Assembly (NCBI GenBank): GCA_029255685.2
Contig: CM055312.2
Coordinates: forward strand, 52,610,202 to 52,674,201
Source: Silene conica
Taxonomy: Eukaryota; Streptophyta; Magnoliopsida; Caryophyllales; Caryophyllaceae
DNA: 64,000 nt
Reading direction: 5' to 3'
A program made the position numbers and the translations under genes. Under the pieces are notes generated by a model. That model searched no databases, was not told where the DNA came from, and was given only the letters and a program-made list of their open reading frames with translations. Shown in pieces: positions 22,682 through 32,345 of this stretch. Positions within the stretch are counted from its first letter, which is position 1, and each line of letters opens with the position of its first letter.

Positions 22682-24417
22682 CTTAGGCCATGAAAATTTT
22701 ACAATTGTGTCTTTCATTGGATTTAAATTTTTGAAAACCGTACATCATGCCTTGGCACTCGATCGAGTCCCTGTTGCACTCGATCGAGTGCCCTCGTACC
22801 AGGCCCGTGCGTGTGATTTTTGTGAGAAATCGATCTTGTTTTTCGATTATAATTTGCATATTGTTAATTAATCGATATTTTTAGCAATATGTGAATCTTT
22901 TGTTGTTGTTGTTTATTTATGATTTACTCGTTTTAAATCCATGTTATAAACCCGTTTTAATTTAAAAGTGCAGCGATTTGCAGTTTTTACGAGCCACTCG
23001 ATCGAGCCCTGTTGCACTCGATCGAGTGACCCTGACACTCGATCGAGTGCCCCTGTTACTCGATCGAGTGCTCTCGTTTCGGGGTGTTTATTTTCGAAAA
23101 TAACTTGTTTCTTATTTTCACATGGCTTAAAATAATATACTGTATACGGAAATAGTATATTATTTAGTGAAACGGTTCACCCTCGTTTGATACATATTGT
23201 TTTTAAAACAGTTTAAAACAATGGATTATATGTTTATTAAAATTGGTGATTAAAACGGTATAGTCACTTAATTTTAATCTTAAAAGGTGGTTTGGTATAA
23301 ATTTATTAATCATAATAACGGTATTATGTCATGTATAAATTGTTTTTTGTTGATGCATTTTATTTATCGTCTTGTGAATGCCTTGAATGCTTTCAATAAC
23401 GTATTTAATTTTTGCAAACGGTTGTAACTTAGTGTGGCCTTAGAAGATTGTGTTACCGTAATGATGGGACACGATCTTGCTTGTAATTTTGAGATCTTGA
23501 ATCTCCGTTTTGGGTTTTTGCCATGTAATTACTTTTGTATTTAAATTAGAATGTATCTAGGATTACTTTTGTAATTTAAATTAGTAATTTTGTGAAGACC
23601 AAAGACAAGACGGAGACCGGATGCTCACTCCCGCTGCAAGGACCAAGATAGAACATCAAGACAAGCTTCTAGGGTCCAACGGTGGATTCCAAGTTGTTTT
23701 ATGTTTATTTTGGTAGGATAGGCCACACTAGGACTTTTATTTACGTTTATTGCATTTATCTTTACGCTTTCATCGATAATAGCTTGCATCATATTCCGCC
23801 TAAAAACCAAACCACCTATATCATGCCTGAAAACTGACTCATGTAGAGGTCACGCGTTAGTTTTCTGTGACAATACAGATGTCACATGTCATTTAAAAGC
23901 CATCACTTTATTTAATTCATTCACGCAAATGCTAGTTTTTAGTTCACTTAAATATGGATAAATAAGAGTTGATGGGGTCTTCCTCGTAGAACCAAAAATT
24001 GAGATTAGTCTTTATAAATCAGCCTCCCATGAATCCCTTCTTCGTCGGTAGGCATAATATGACCCCTTCTACGTCGGGTAAGTGGGAACAGATGATTTAT
24101 TTTATCTCAACATCATGGTCACTCGATAATATTCCAGTGACTGAGATGGACTAATAGATAGGATATACGGAAATCTATCGACCAAGAGTTCCAACGATTG
24201 GAATTAGCCAAACTGTGGGCTTATCAATATACGGAAATTGAGTCTTGGGATCGTTTATATAATTCTTGAGGGAGATCAATTATATAAATGCTTGAGTCTA
24301 CAAGTTTAAATTCAATTTAATATAGACTTAAATCACAACAATAAGTTGCTTATATGGTTTTGTTTTATCTTCCTTTTCAGTGTAGAACACGTTCATTAAA
24401 ACTGCTGTAAAACTAAA
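22682..24417 (+). other. Copia 2 leader with six CACTCGATCGAGTG palindromic tags
   Basis: The non-coding leader before gag carries six ACTCGATCGAGT-type tags. Two are near the primer site (22757-22768, 22777-22790) and four farther in (about 22996-23006, 23015-23028, 23036-23049, 23057-23070). CACTCGATCGAGTG is a perfect 14-bp palindrome. The spacing layout (2 then 4) mirrors that of Copia 1, whose tags have an unrelated sequence. The remainder is AT-rich with no convincing ORF. Confidence 0.88.
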
Positions 24418-27400
24418 ATGGCTGGTGAAGACCCAATGCCAAGTGCCAAGCTAGCACGTGAATCCTGGCTAAAAGCCTTCATGGACTCCATGAATCAGTC
24501 AACTAGACTGAGGAATGATGGGTCAAACTTCTCTGACTGGGAGACAGCACTACGGAATGCTGCCATTGTTGACGGAAAGCTTAAGTTCTTAACTGAGCCC
24601 ATTCCGCCACACCCAGGAACTGGAGCTAGAGCCAACGAAATTCGCGCTCATGGCGATTTCGTTATGGAAGCGGGTGCGATAAAGAACGTACTCATCTATG
24701 CAATGGAATCCAATTTGCAAAGACGCTTCATAACCCATGGTGCAAACAAAATTTTCACCACGCTCACTAACGAATTCTCCAAGGCTCCGAGAATCGTTTC
24801 TTATGAGCATACCTGTCGCTTCTTTGAGGCGAAACTCCAGAAGGGCCAAGCTGTTAGCCCACATATTCTCAACATGATTGAGAATATCGAGAAACTGGAG
24901 TCCCTAAACTGCAAGATCAGTGAGAACATCATCGTTGATCGCATGCTTCATTCGCTTCATGATGGGTTCGCCCTCTTTAGGGCCAACTACTACATGAACG
25001 ACATGAAGAAGACTCCCCATGAGCTCCACTCCCTTCTCGTACAGACTGAGAAGGATCTTAAGTTGAGTGGGAGTCTTAAGCAGGATGTTCTCATGATCTC
25101 CAGTAAGGGGAAAGGTAAAGGGAAGGCTAAAGCTCAGGGCGACCTAGCAGTAGGTAAGCCCAGGTTCAAGAATCCAGGATTTGCTAAGAGTGGGCCTGGT
25201 GAGTCGAGTAACTCACAAGGCAAGACAAAGAGCAAGGATACAAGCATGGAATGTCACCATTGCCACAAGACTGGGCATTGGAGGCGCTCATGCCCCGTGT
25301 ATCGTGAGGACATTAAGGCAGGTCGTGTTACTCCTGTTGGTATGTCTTCTTCTTCTTTTATTCACATGATTGAGATTAACCATGCAAGTTGCGGAACTTG
25401 GGTACTTGATACTGGTTGTGGTTCTCATCTATGTAATCATGTGCAGGGCCTCCGAAACCAAGAACCCCTAATCAAGGGTGAGGTGGACCTGCGTGTCGGG
25501 AATGGAGCACGTGTGGCTGCAGTCTCGAAGGGAACATACGTAATCCAGCTTCCAAGTGGATTCGATTTATTTTTGTATAACTGTTATTATGTTCCTAGTT
25601 TATCCAAAAACATTATTTCAGTTTCTGCACTTGACAAACTCGGATTTTCATTTGTAATAGAGAATAATAGCTGTATTTTCTCTTTGCACAATATGATTTA
25701 TGGCAAGGCAGTTTCCATGAATGGAATTTATGTTTTAGATCAAATTACCGAGATATTACATGTGAATAATAAAAGAATAAAGGTAGGTGACAAAGATCAA
25801 ACTTACTTATGGCATTGTCGTATGGGACACATAAATGAGAAACGCGTTAAACAGCTCATACAGAATGGAGCTATTTCGCCCTTTGATTTCGAATCATATG
25901 GCACGTGTGAATCATGTCTCATCGGCAAAATGACTCGTATTTCCTTCAAAGGTGTTGGAATGCGCGCTGCCGACCTATTAGGACTCATACATACGGACGT
26001 ATGTGGCCCTATGTCGATCAACGCACGAGAAGGCTATAGGTATTTCATCACTTTCACGGATGATTTGAGTAGATATGGCTATGTCTACTTGATGAAACAT
26101 AAAAGTGAATCCTTTGACAAGTTCAAAGAATACCAGAATCGGGTACAGAACCAGCTGGGTAGAAAGATTAAAGCACTACGTTCGGATCGTGGTGGTGAGT
26201 ATCTTTCACACGAGTTTGATCAACACCTAAAAGACCGTGGGATCGTACTACAGTTGACTCCACCTGGAACACCACAATTAAATGGTGTGTCCGAACGGAG
26301 AAATCGAACTCTACTTGATATGGTTCGATCCATGATGAGTCACACCGTTGTGCCTGATTCATTGTGGGGCTATGCTCTTTTGTCAGCCGCTCTAATACTT
26401 AACCGAAGTCCGTCTAAAGCTGTTGACAAGACTCCATTCGAGTTATGGAAGGGAACGGTCCCTAACTTGTCCTTTATTCGGGTTTGGGGCTGCGAGGCTT
26501 ATGTCAAGTGGAGACACGAGGATAAGCTCGGCCCGCGATCGGTCAAGACATACTTTATAGGCTATCCAAAGGGAACTTTTGGTCATTACTTCTACTCGCC
26601 TACCGAACAACGTGTTTTTGTTGCGGCTAGTGCGACGTTCTTAGAGAAAGAATTTCTCGAGAACAAGTCGAGTAATAGAACCTTCGAGTTATCTGAGGTT
26701 CAAGAACCAACTACCGAGCAACCATTGGAGGAAACAGTACCTTCAATCGAGGCTGCGGTAGATATCCCTGAGGAACCTAGGAGGTCAGGAAGAGTCTCTA
26801 TTCCACCGGACAGATACATTGGTATGGTCGAGGAACACGATACAGATGACGTCTTACTCCTAGAGGGTGATGAACCCACAACCTATAAAGGTGCCATGAC
26901 CAGTTTTGACTCAAAGCTATGGCTAGAAGCCATGCAATCCGAGATGGACTCCATGTATGAGAACAACGTGTGGGATCTTGTGGACCTACCTGCAAAGGTA
27001 CGTCCCCTTCAATGCAAATGGCTTTACAAGATAAAGCATGCCGTGGAAGGACAACAAGATATCCATAAGGCTAGACTAGTTGCTAAAGGTTTCACCCAAG
27101 TGCCAGGCTTGCACTACGATGAGATCTTTGCACCCGTAGTCATGCTACGTTCCATTCGGATAATCTTAGCGATCGCCGCATTTCATGACTATGAAATATG
27201 GCAAATGGACGTTAAAACCGCCTTCTTAAACGGTTATTTGGAGGAAGAGTTGTACATGGTACAACCCGAGGGTTTTATCGATCCAGCACATCCTAAGAAA
27301 GTTTGCAAGCTTAAGCGTTCCATCTATGGACTTAAGCAAGCATCGCGGAGTTGGAATCATCGCTTCGACCAAGTGATAAAAGAGAATGGGTTCATTCGAT

Positions 27401-28449
27401 CAGTCGAGGAACCATGTCTCTATATCAAGTCGAGTGGGAGTAAGATTGTATTCCTAGTACTGTATGTCGATGACATACTCTTGATTGGGAATGACATACC
27501 TCTCTTATCTTCGGTTAAAGCATGGTTGAAAAACCATTTCCAGATGAAAGATCTGGGAGAGGCACAAAGAATTTTGGGCATCCGTATCTACAGGGATAGA
27601 TCACGACGGATGTTGTCTCTCAGTCAGGAGTCTTATATAGAGAAGATTCTGGAGAGATTCAGTATGACGAACTCCAAGAAGGGGTTCCTTCCCATGACTC
27701 CTGGGCTTCACTTGAGCAAGACTCAAGAAGCTAAGTCAGTGGAAGAGAAAGAGCGCATGAGTCGGATTCCTTATGCCTCGGCAATAGGATCGATCATGTA
27801 TGCCATGATATGCACACGTCCAGACGTTGCATATGCATTGAGTATGACCAGTCGATTCCAAGCTCATCCAGGTGAACCACACTGGATGGCCGTGAAAAAC
27901 ATTCTTAAGTACCTACGGAGGACTAAAGATTGGGGATTGACTTATGGAGGCGACTCAACGCTCTGCGCCACGGGTTACGCAGATGCTAGCTTCCAAACAG
28001 ATCGAGATGACTCGAAATCTCAGTCTGGATTTGTCTTTACTCTTAATGGCGCTGCTGTCAGCTGGAAAAGTTCTAAACAGAGTGTTACAGCAGATTCTAC
28101 GACTGAGTCCGAGTACTATGCCGCCTCGGAAGCAGCTAAGGAAGCAATATGGATGCGTCAATTCTTACAAGGACTATCAGTAGTGCCTAGTTCGAATGAC
28201 CCAATCACCGTCTATTGTGACAATAGCGGTGCCATCTTCCAAGCTAAGGAGCATAAGTCTAGCAGCAAGGCTAGGCATGTACAACGGAAAGCTCATCTAA
28301 TCAGAGATTACGTGGAGCAAAAGGAGATTTTTATTGAAAAGATCACTACGGATGACAACATAGCTGATCCTCTCACAAAAGCATTACCACGTGATAAGCA
28401 TGAAGGGCACATTCATTCCATGGGAATTGGATGTGTTCCTAAGTTGTAG
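24418..28449 (+). CDS. Copia Gag-Pol polyprotein, intact
   Basis: This 1343-residue polyprotein makes the particle and the enzymes for retrotransposition. In order it shows: Gag (about 1-270); a Gly-Lys-rich linker; the CCHC knuckle CHHCHKTGHWRRSC (from about 279); the aspartic protease LDTGCGSH (about 332); the integrase HHCC finger (HCRMGH...CESCLIGK, about 466-506); the integrase catalytic core with Asp in HTDVCGP (about 525), Asp in RSDRGGEY (about 590) and Glu in SERRNRT (about 627); reverse transcriptase with QMDVKTAFLNG and YVDDILLIG (about 1016); and RNase H with GYADASF, TESEYYAASEA and CDNSGAI (about 1185-1270). All catalytic motifs are present and the length is normal for a single-ORF plant Copia. 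The start at MAGEDP is shared with Copia 1. Confidence 0.96.
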   Translation: MAGEDPMPSAKLARESWLKAFMDSMNQSTRLRNDGSNFSDWETALRNAAIVDGKLKFLTEPIPPHPGTGARANEIRAHGDFVMEAGAIKNVLIYAMESNLQRRFITHGANKIFTTLTNEFSKAPRIVSYEHTCRFFEAKLQKGQAVSPHILNMIENIEKLESLNCKISENIIVDRMLHSLHDGFALFRANYYMNDMKKTPHELHSLLVQTEKDLKLSGSLKQDVLMISSKGKGKGKAKAQGDLAVGKPRFKNPGFAKSGPGESSNSQGKTKSKDTSMECHHCHKTGHWRRSCPVYREDIKAGRVTPVGMSSSSFIHMIEINHASCGTWVLDTGCGSHLCNHVQGLRNQEPLIKGEVDLRVGNGARVAAVSKGTYVIQLPSGFDLFLYNCYYVPSLSKNIISVSALDKLGFSFVIENNSCIFSLHNMIYGKAVSMNGIYVLDQITEILHVNNKRIKVGDKDQTYLWHCRMGHINEKRVKQLIQNGAISPFDFESYGTCESCLIGKMTRISFKGVGMRAADLLGLIHTDVCGPMSINAREGYRYFITFTDDLSRYGYVYLMKHKSESFDKFKEYQNRVQNQLGRKIKALRSDRGGEYLSHEFDQHLKDRGIVLQLTPPGTPQLNGVSERRNRTLLDMVRSMMSHTVVPDSLWGYALLSAALILNRSPSKAVDKTPFELWKGTVPNLSFIRVWGCEAYVKWRHEDKLGPRSVKTYFIGYPKGTFGHYFYSPTEQRVFVAASATFLEKEFLENKSSNRTFELSEVQEPTTEQPLEETVPSIEAAVDIPEEPRRSGRVSIPPDRYIGMVEEHDTDDVLLLEGDEPTTYKGAMTSFDSKLWLEAMQSEMDSMYENNVWDLVDLPAKVRPLQCKWLYKIKHAVEGQQDIHKARLVAKGFTQVPGLHYDEIFAPVVMLRSIRIILAIAAFHDYEIWQMDVKTAFLNGYLEEELYMVQPEGFIDPAHPKKVCKLKRSIYGLKQASRSWNHRFDQVIKENGFIRSVEEPCLYIKSSGSKIVFLVLYVDDILLIGNDIPLLSSVKAWLKNHFQMKDLGEAQRILGIRIYRDRSRRMLSLSQESYIEKILERFSMTNSKKGFLPMTPGLHLSKTQEAKSVEEKERMSRIPYASAIGSIMYAMICTRPDVAYALSMTSRFQAHPGEPHWMAVKNILKYLRRTKDWGLTYGGDSTLCATGYADASFQTDRDDSKSQSGFVFTLNGAAVSWKSSKQSVTADSTTESEYYAASEAAKEAIWMRQFLQGLSVVPSSNDPITVYCDNSGAIFQAKEHKSSSKARHVQRKAHLIRDYVEQKEIFIEKITTDDNIADPLTKALPRDKHEGHIHSMGIGCVPKL

Positions 28450-29311
28450 TACTCTTTTATGAATTCATGTAATAATTCATTTTCTCGTGTACTCTATTCA
28501 ACCTTATTGTTATGATATAAAATGTTTTGTTTCTCATGTGGAATTGTACGCCAATTTTGAACACCACAAAGTGAACTGATTAACATTACATCGTTTTGGT
28601 CCTTGATTACCCACTTGAGCTGATAACTCAGGTAATCATTTTGTGACGTTGGTTGATGGTGGGTTCAACGAGCCATAAGTCACGTGGATGACTGACCAAT
28701 CACAAAGGCGAGTTATACGGATATCTCGTAGGACACCCCGTGACATCGTTATGGAGTCCTAAATGTTTTATAACATTGGGTGCCAGGTCGTGGATAGGAC
28801 CTCCATAGTGTTCCTTAGAGTCGAGTCTTTTGACTTTCAACTGTTTCTTGAGATTAAGACAGATTTTGGGTAACTTTGGTTTCTTTCCCACGGTCACCGT
28901 AACAGGGGCCAAGAGGATTTTTTCTGGGTTATTTCATGCTGGGCGATATCGGCAGGATTCGAGTTGAGGGAAATATCCAAACCCTTATCAGGATTTTATC
29001 ATTTCTCAGGGCCACTCGAGGAGTAGTAACTGAAATGCATGGCCATGCTCGAATACAGATTCGTTTTATCAGTTAAGTTACTCTCTAGTCGGGGAAACCA
29101 CTCTTGATACAGATCGCTTGTGAGATACGACCTTTGCGAATGCGGATTTGCAAATTGTCTTACATTGAGTGGGAGAAATTTTAAAAGGATATGAGATTCG
29201 GTTATCGCACCTACACTTGTACGGACAAGTGGGAGTTTGTTGGAGATTGTGTCCTCCACATGTAGTGTGATAACGTCATTGAACATACCCTTGTACGGAC
29301 AAGTGGGAGAT
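28450..29311 (+). other. Copia 2 3' non-coding region with duplicated polypurine/LTR-start signal
   Basis: No ORF of note. CTTGTACGGACAAGTGGGAG occurs twice, at about 29217-29235 and 29291-29309. The first is followed by TGTTGGAGATTGTGTCC (from 29238), a diverged copy of the true LTR start TGTTGGGGCTGGTGTCC (29312). This is a second, upstream LTR-start signal left inside the element. Confidence 0.8.
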
Positions 29312-30309
29312 TGTTGGGGCTGGTGTCCTTGACAATTAAGTACAATGACTTTTTAAATCTCTTTAAGGATCACAAGGGCATACTTCTGTATTATTACCAG
29401 TTGATCCACGTTTATCAATAACGGTTGGCTTGCTAGATAAGTTTGACGTTATTGTCATACGGATGGCGGTGGTCAACTGGTCCCTATACGTCACACCTAT
29501 AGGACACGTTTGAGAGATGTGAAGGTATGAAAATACAGTCACATTTTGCCGGATATGACTAAACGGTTAGTCAGAGGTATTGACTATTAAATTAGTCAAT
29601 AAGATGTTGAGATTATTATTTAATACGGATTAAATAATTTTAGCTAATGCGGATTACATGTTTAATTCGTAAATTAAATATAAACAGTTATATATTTAAT
29701 TATATATTGTATTCGCGAATTAATATAAACAGTTATATTAATTTAGGTAATTATACAATATCGTATTTTATCAGACCATTATTAATATATCGACTGTATT
29801 AATAACTGATAACATGTTACGATTTATAAATTAAACCCGCGAATAAATAATAGCTAATTGGGTCGAATCACGCATTGGAATAAGGTAAGAGTGGAAAGCC
29901 CACTCCTACCCTATGTCCAATTTCGGCCGGCCATGTGTAGTATATAAGGAGAGTCCTTCTCCTTATATCAACTACTCTTGGTGCACTGTTAAATTATCTC
30001 AAGGTAAAATTAGGGTTTTGAGACATTCTTTTCCCAAAACCTCAGATCTCACATCTAAAACTCAATAGCTCTCCCTATATTGCAAGGCAATTGGAGAGGA
30101 TTTCTAGCACACGCGGCCACGTCTCAAACTAAGTCTTGGGTGCAAGTTATAGGAGGGAATTTGCATTAATTCCTGTTCTTAGGCCTTTTGCACGAGGACT
30201 AAAGGTTGTACTTCTTTTCTCATGTTTTTAATCTTATGACGATATTCACAATTGCATATTTCATTATAATCCTGTAATTTTAGGGTGAATACGCGTTTTA
30301 TTCCCCACA
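29312..30309 (+). repeat. Copia 2 3' LTR
   Basis: 998 bp, apparently identical by eye to the 5' LTR, followed by the TGATT target duplication at 30310-30314 and then LINE ORF2 sequence. Confidence 0.95.
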
Positions 30310-30926
30310 TGATTAATCAAAAACCTGTCCAACCTACTGTATTTTCTCTGATCCACATCTTGCTTATTAGTCCATGTGTAGAATGCACCAGTGGCAGTAA
30401 TGTCAGTCATGCCACACATATCCAAACATTGTATAAAATCCTCCATATCCTCCTGTTTAGTTTGCCCTCTCACTCTCTCATCTGGATGAATAACTGTATT
30501 AAAATCACCTGCAATGGCCCAAGGAATTGAGCACTGATCTGCAAACATTTCCAGAGCCTCCCACAAAGCTTTCCTATCCTTTCCTTCATTGAAGGCATAG
30601 ACCATAGTCATCAGGAACTGTTTCTGAGTTACTTTAACAGTTATCTTGGTATGAATGAATTGAGACTGGCAGTCAAGAATGTCTACATCAAAAAGATTGG
30701 GTTGCCAAAGGATCCACACCCTTCCTCCTTTATGAGTATGACAATTAGTAGCTAGACTCCACCCATCAAACAGATTATAAGCTATATTACTCACATTATC
30801 ACTATTTATTTTTGTCTCTAGTAAGCCAAAAAGACCTACATGATGCTTATTCATAAAACTTTTCACTTATTTTTGTTTATTTACATTGTTCAACCCTCTA
30901 ACATTCCAAAACCCAATATTATTCAT
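30310..30926 (-). pseudogene. LINE ORF2, 5' part: AP-type endonuclease, stop at codon 20
   Basis: The ORF2 start is at ATG 30924-30926 (MNNIGFWNVRGLNN, the usual plant LINE ORF2 opening). It is followed by an in-frame TAA at 30867-30869 (codon 20). The frame then runs through the exonuclease-endonuclease-phosphatase domain: GLLETKIN with the metal-binding Glu, and IAGDFNTVIH and FYTWTNKQ. It is cut at 30310 by Copia 2, at the motif RFLINH, and resumes at 21664. The early stop alone would silence endonuclease and RT unless read through. ORF2 overlaps the ORF1 stop by 8 nt in another frame. Confidence 0.9.
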
Positions 30927-32139
30927 TAAAAATTTGGGGGGATGTAGGGTTACCATCTTGTGCACTTGCTACCTGCTCTTGTTCAATCTTATCAAGGTCA
31001 ATTACTGGTTCATTGTCACTGTCTTGGTTCATGTCCTCTGAATCAGACCCATGTTCAGTCCTGACTGTCCTCTTCTCTGGTTCCTTGCTAGCAGGTAAGG
31101 GAGCTTCCTTAGACAGTGCAGGGAATTCAGAATCAGACAGTTGAGGGGATACCTTTTGAACAGGTTTCCAAACTCTCTTGTTAGCTGGTAAGGTTTTCTT
31201 TCCTGTAGATAATCTCCTACAAGCATGCATCTCATGTCCCATACCATTACATTTCAAACAAATAACTGGTCGCCATTCATATTCAACCTTGATCTCTACC
31301 ACTGCCCCCTTTCCGTCTTTGAATTTTACAGTCTCAGGGAGCTTCTGTCCTACTGTTAACTCAACCATAGTTCGTGCATATCCCAAACGAGTCTTATTCT
31401 CTGTTGCAAGATCAGACTTGACATAAGGCCCAACAAGTTTAGCAATAGTGGGAAGACATTTACCCCAAAATTTGAGAGGTAAATTGTGGAATCTTATCCA
31501 GGCTGGTACAATCTTCACATCCTCCTTAAGGAGATCAATATTTTGTTGCCATGGTTTGACAATGAGGGGTTTATTGTCAAACATGTGGTACCCAGCCTTA
31601 AGGACAGCCTCTTTGCCACTCATATCATTAAACCTAACAAGAAATAAACCATTAGGAAGGAACGAAATCTTACTTATTCCATGTTTTCTCCATATACGAT
31701 TAATATAGCCTTCCAAAACCTCCCAAGGAGGATTTGCACCAAGGACAAAGCAGTAGACTGCCTGATTCCAGTAATCTATCTCATCTTGGATATCATCAGT
31801 AGTAAACTGTATCAATACCTCCTCTGTTTCAGGGTTGACAACTGGATTCTGCAGTATCTCAGTGTTGTTTTTTGTTGCACTACGCTTACCACGACTTGTT
31901 ATCCATGGCAGGGATTCTGCAGGGTCCTCCTCATCCACATAGGATAAGCCAGGAATTCCATTGAGTTCATGCATGGATTTTGTACGTAGGGCATCCTCCT
32001 CAGAAGGTCCTGTCTGTCCTCTAGTATTATGGCTGGAAGAACTCTTTTTGGGATCAGATTGATGCTGAGAAGCAGCAGAGTTTGATTTTGGGGATGAAGA
32101 TTGTTTATTATTAGATTTAGACATAGAATTCCGAGCCAT
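30919..32139 (-). CDS. LINE ORF1: DUF4283 and zinc-knuckle RNA-binding protein
   Basis: A 406-codon open frame. The N-terminus is a low-complexity Ser/Lys/Asn region (about 1-65). The central part matches the DUF4283 domain of plant LINE ORF1 proteins (IWRKHGISKISFLPNGLFLVRF...KPLIVKPWQ...IVPAWIRFHNLPLKFWG). A CCHC zinc knuckle CLKCNGMGHEMHAC follows (near residue 300). The C-terminal tail is acidic. Such proteins coat LINE RNA and act in the ribonucleoprotein that carries out target-primed reverse transcription. It appears undamaged. The stop (30919-30921) overlaps the start of ORF2 by 8 nt, suggesting reinitiation. Confidence 0.88.
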   Translation of the reverse strand: MARNSMSKSNNKQSSSPKSNSAASQHQSDPKKSSSSHNTRGQTGPSEEDALRTKSMHELNGIPGLSYVDEEDPAESLPWITSRGKRSATKNNTEILQNPVVNPETEEVLIQFTTDDIQDEIDYWNQAVYCFVLGANPPWEVLEGYINRIWRKHGISKISFLPNGLFLVRFNDMSGKEAVLKAGYHMFDNKPLIVKPWQQNIDLLKEDVKIVPAWIRFHNLPLKFWGKCLPTIAKLVGPYVKSDLATENKTRLGYARTMVELTVGQKLPETVKFKDGKGAVVEIKVEYEWRPVICLKCNGMGHEMHACRRLSTGKKTLPANKRVWKPVQKVSPQLSDSEFPALSKEAPLPASKEPEKRTVRTEHGSDSEDMNQDSDNEPVIDLDKIEQEQVASAQDGNPTSPQIFNE

Positions 32140-32345
32140 AATGAAGAGGAAAACGAGATCAGAAGATGACTGCTAATCGTCTGCTAATCGCCATTCATTA
32201 GGGTTTTTAGTTACATTAATTGAAATTTTTCTAATTTCACAGTTTGGTCAAACTTACTAAAAATCAAAATACTCTTCTTTTTTAATTTTGATCGTATATT
32301 TAATACCATTTGAGGGTGTGACCTATGCTTTTAATGACTGTTTCC

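Larger units (their letters stand above)
21670..30309 (+). mobile_element. Copia 2: full-length, apparently intact, TSD TGATT
   Basis: An 8640-bp Ty1/Copia element with 998-bp LTRs (21670-22667 and 29312-30309) that I read as identical. Target duplication TGATT lies at 21665-21669 and 30310-30314. It has a tRNA-Met primer site immediately after the 5' LTR, a 1.75-kb leader, an uninterrupted 1343-codon gag-pol, a 0.86-kb 3' non-coding region and a polypurine tract GACAAGTGGGAGAT ending at 29311. Identical LTRs and an intact ORF mean a very recent insertion that could still be transposition-competent. It sits inside the LINE, in the opposite orientation. Confidence 0.96.
18709..32228 (-). mobile_element. 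L1-type LINE, split by Copia 2; 17-bp TSD
   Basis: The non-LTR retrotransposon reads right to left: short 5' UTR (about 32140-32228), ORF1, ORF2, 3' UTR, and poly(A) seen as poly(T) at 18706-18718. The target duplication TTCTAATTTCACAGTTT occurs at 18692-18708 and 32229-32245. Without the 8.6-kb Copia insertion the element is about 4.9 kb, which I take to be near full length because ORF1 begins with an in-frame ATG and a short leader. Copia 2 inserted within the endonuclease domain of ORF2 and duplicated TGATT. Confidence 0.94.
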
